Of a stretch of DNA of 64,000 bases, positions 62,365-64,000 are shown one piece after another (position 1 is the stretch's first letter; each line of letters opens with the position of its first letter). Both the position numbers and the translations under genes were made by a program. This stretch comes from UBA970 sp049419605 (lineage in GTDB: Bacteria; Bacillota_I; Bacilli_A; RFN20; CAG-826). The notes under the pieces were generated by a model. The model had not been told where the DNA came from, did not search any database, and saw only the letters and a list, made by a program, of their open reading frames with translations. The stretch is from NCBI GenBank assembly GCA_049419605.1, contig JBMSKF010000003.1, forward strand, positions 1-64,000, read 5' to 3'.

Positions 62365-64000
62365 ATGAATATAAATAAAAAAACTTCCTCATTTCATACA
62401 TTTGGAGATGTACAAGAAAAATATTTTGCCTACATTAGCAATCCAGAAGATCGCGCATTAATTGAACGTGCTTATAAGTTTGCCGATGATAAACATGCTG
62501 GCATCTTAAGAAAAAGTGGTGAACCATATATTCATCACTTAATCGAAGTTGCATATATATTGGCTTCCTTACAAGGTGGACCCCATACGATCGCAGCAGG
62601 TTTTTTACACGATGTTGTGGAAGATACCTCTGTTACCGTCGAAGACTTAAAAACTATCTTTAATGAAGATATTGCCTCGCTTGTCGAGTCCCTAACCAAC
62701 ATTCAACGTTTAAAACTTTCTCATCGAAAACCAGAAGATTTTGCCGCAGAAGATCATCGAAAAATATTTTTAGGTATGGCTCGTGACATTCGTGTCATCA
62801 TTATTAAACTTGCAGATCGTCTGCATAATATGCGCACACTGCAAGCGTTATCTCCAACTCGTCAAAAGGTCCTCGCCAAAGAATCACTAGAAGTTTTTGC
62901 TCCGATTGCCCACCGGTTAGGTATGTTTGAAATCAAAACCGAACTGGAGGATTTATCGATCCAATATTTAGAACCAGAGAAATTCCAAATGGTTGTGGAT
63001 CAATTGGATAAACGGACCAAAAATCGGGAAAAGTCACTCGATGAAGTCAAAAAGAAAATTGCAGACATGTTACTGCAGTATCATATTAACTTTTCAATCG
63101 AATCGCGAATTAAAGGTATCTATTCTATCTATCGAAAAGTCTTTATCCAAGAACATAATTTTGACGAAGTTTATGATATTCTTGCGATTCGCTTAATCAC
63201 GGATACCGTTGCCCATTGTTATGAAATTCTTGGTTATATCCATGCGATGTTTACCCCCTTATCCAATCGATTTAAAGATTACATTGCCGCTCCAAAACCA
63301 AACTTATATCAATCCCTTCACACGACGATTATCGCCAAGGATGGCCAAGTGTTTGAAGTGCAAATTCGTACCAAAGAAATGAACGAATTAGCAGAAACTG
63401 GTGTTGCCGCTCACTGGCGATATAAAGAAGGCACCAATTACAGTCCACAAAAAGAACAAAAAGAAATCGAAGAAAAACTTTTTTGGTTTCGTGACCTCAT
63501 CACCCTAGCAGATAAAGAAGGGGATGCTAAAGAAGTAATGGAAAATCTTCAAAAGGATATTTTTGAAGCGCAAGTCTATGTATTTACCCCCAAAGGAAAA
63601 CTCGTAGAATTACCAAATGGTTCAACGCCTTTAGACTTTGCATATCGGGTTCATACCGGTGTGGGTCACGCTGCCGTTGGTGCCATAGTCAATGGTTCTT
63701 TAGTTCCATTAAATACCATTTTAAAAACCGGTGATGTCATCGAAATTCGCACCTCTAATAGTTCACCAGGACCCAACGAAGGTTGGTTGAAAATTGCTCA
63801 TACGGCGACTGCAAAAAATCATATTCGTAAGTTTTTACAAAAGAAAAACAACGATATGCTTCGCGAGGAAAAAATTGTCAAAGGTAAACAAAACTGCCTT
63901 GATGCTTTTCGTGAACACGGTATTGGGGAAAAAGAAATGCTCACCTTGGTCAATCAACCCCATGTTTTAGCAAAATTTAATATGCCAACCTTAGATGATT
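62365..64000 (+). CDS. relA: RelA/SpoT-type (p)ppGpp synthetase/hydrolase, 3' end outside the window
   Basis: The frame is open from ATG 62365 to the end of the window (545 codons). It has an HD hydrolase domain (HAGILRKSGEPYIHHLIEVA, FLHDVVEDT), a synthetase domain (RIKGIYSIYRKV, DVYDILAIRL-like YDILAIRLIT, RFKDYIAAPKPNLYQSLHTT), and a TGS domain (VFTPKGKLVELPNGSTPLDFAY). The intact HD motif suggests a bifunctional enzyme that both makes and destroys the stringent-response alarmone. The C-terminal ACT region lies beyond the window. Confidence 0.94.
   Translation, partial: MNINKKTSSFHTFGDVQEKYFAYISNPEDRALIERAYKFADDKHAGILRKSGEPYIHHLIEVAYILASLQGGPHTIAAGFLHDVVEDTSVTVEDLKTIFNEDIASLVESLTNIQRLKLSHRKPEDFAAEDHRKIFLGMARDIRVIIIKLADRLHNMRTLQALSPTRQKVLAKESLEVFAPIAHRLGMFEIKTELEDLSIQYLEPEKFQMVVDQLDKRTKNREKSLDEVKKKIADMLLQYHINFSIESRIKGIYSIYRKVFIQEHNFDEVYDILAIRLITDTVAHCYEILGYIHAMFTPLSNRFKDYIAAPKPNLYQSLHTTIIAKDGQVFEVQIRTKEMNELAETGVAAHWRYKEGTNYSPQKEQKEIEEKLFWFRDLITLADKEGDAKEVMENLQKDIFEAQVYVFTPKGKLVELPNGSTPLDFAYRVHTGVGHAAVGAIVNGSLVPLNTILKTGDVIEIRTSNSSPGPNEGWLKIAHTATAKNHIRKFLQKKNNDMLREEKIVKGKQNCLDAFREHGIGEKEMLTLVNQPHVLAKFNMPTLDD

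Noticed and set aside
1..64000. CRISPR arrays, insertion sequences, prophage or toxin-antitoxin loci
   Set aside because: No spaced direct repeats, transposase, integrase or phage-like genes were seen; all regions are explained by housekeeping genes and short regulatory gaps under 300 bases.

Overview
The window is a gene-dense, AT-rich (GC a little under 40 % by eye) bacterial chromosome segment. It carries informational and central-metabolic genes, with no sign of phage, transposon, plasmid or CRISPR. UGA is used as a stop and Trp is encoded by UGG. Gene content points to a Firmicutes-derived, Mollicutes-like lineage with the standard genetic code (Acholeplasma/Izemoplasma/Haloplasma-type): DnaB/DnaI primosome genes, DnaE next to PolA, four T-box-regulated synthetases, L20 and L21 leaders, Prp-processed L27, and a division cluster reduced to mraZ-rsmH-(two tiny membrane proteins)-ftsA-ftsZ with no mur, mraY or penicillin-binding genes. 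This assignment is inference; no 16S gene is present.

Layout: 1-1.8 kb, an EzrA-like gene whose N terminus looks frame-broken. 1.8-5.3 kb (minus), infC-rpmI-rplT behind an L20 leader, and thrS behind a T-box. 5.3-9.3 kb (minus), speD-like, pfkA, pyk and a ROK sugar kinase. 9.5-11.6 kb (plus), dnaB-dnaI. 11.6-18.6 kb (minus), dnaE-polA-mutM::coaE. 18.7-20.8 kb (minus), ackA-nrnA. 20.9-28.2 kb (plus), glycogen branching enzyme and phosphorylase, dUTPase, M42 peptidase, YgjP-like metalloprotease and an RNA methyltransferase. 28.2-31.9 kb, T-box-pheS-pheT. 31.9-36.2 kb, reduced division cluster. 36.2-40.5 kb, T-box-ileS-lspA-rluD. 40.5-45.6 kb, rnhC (minus), mutS2-uvrC and tRNA-Arg. 45.6-50.9 kb, hypothetical, tig, CIRCE-lon, ysxC. 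50.9-54.6 kb, T-box-valS, a small GG-motif membrane peptide, radC. 54.6-62.3 kb, L21 leader-rplU-prp-rpmA, glycosyltransferase, obgE, a 34-aa membrane peptide, ruvA-ruvB, secDF. 62.4 kb to the end, relA/spoT (cut by the window).

Much of the gene order is a contracted version of Bacillus subtilis blocks as I remember them (polA-mutM-coaE / speD-dnaB-dnaI-thrS-infC; ftsAZ-ileS-lspA-rluD; ysoA-tig-lon-ysxC-valS-radC-rplU-prp-rpmA-obg-ruvAB-secDF-relA). Genes are lost between retained neighbours and the stop and start codons have been pushed together.

The most notable items are: a MutM-CoaE protein fusion; a tandem-duplicated SpeD-like protein with one dead and one intact catalytic half; a 58-residue GG-motif membrane peptide translationally coupled to radC; two small membrane proteins in the ftsL position; a recurring TATAAT-N6-8-start arrangement without Shine-Dalgarno sequence that suggests leaderless mRNAs for at least six genes; a zinc-motif-less ROK kinase; a SecDF without its usual signature motifs; and nearly identical T-box expression platforms in thrS and valS. 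I see no obviously new multi-gene system. The novelty lies in fusions, reductions and compact regulation.
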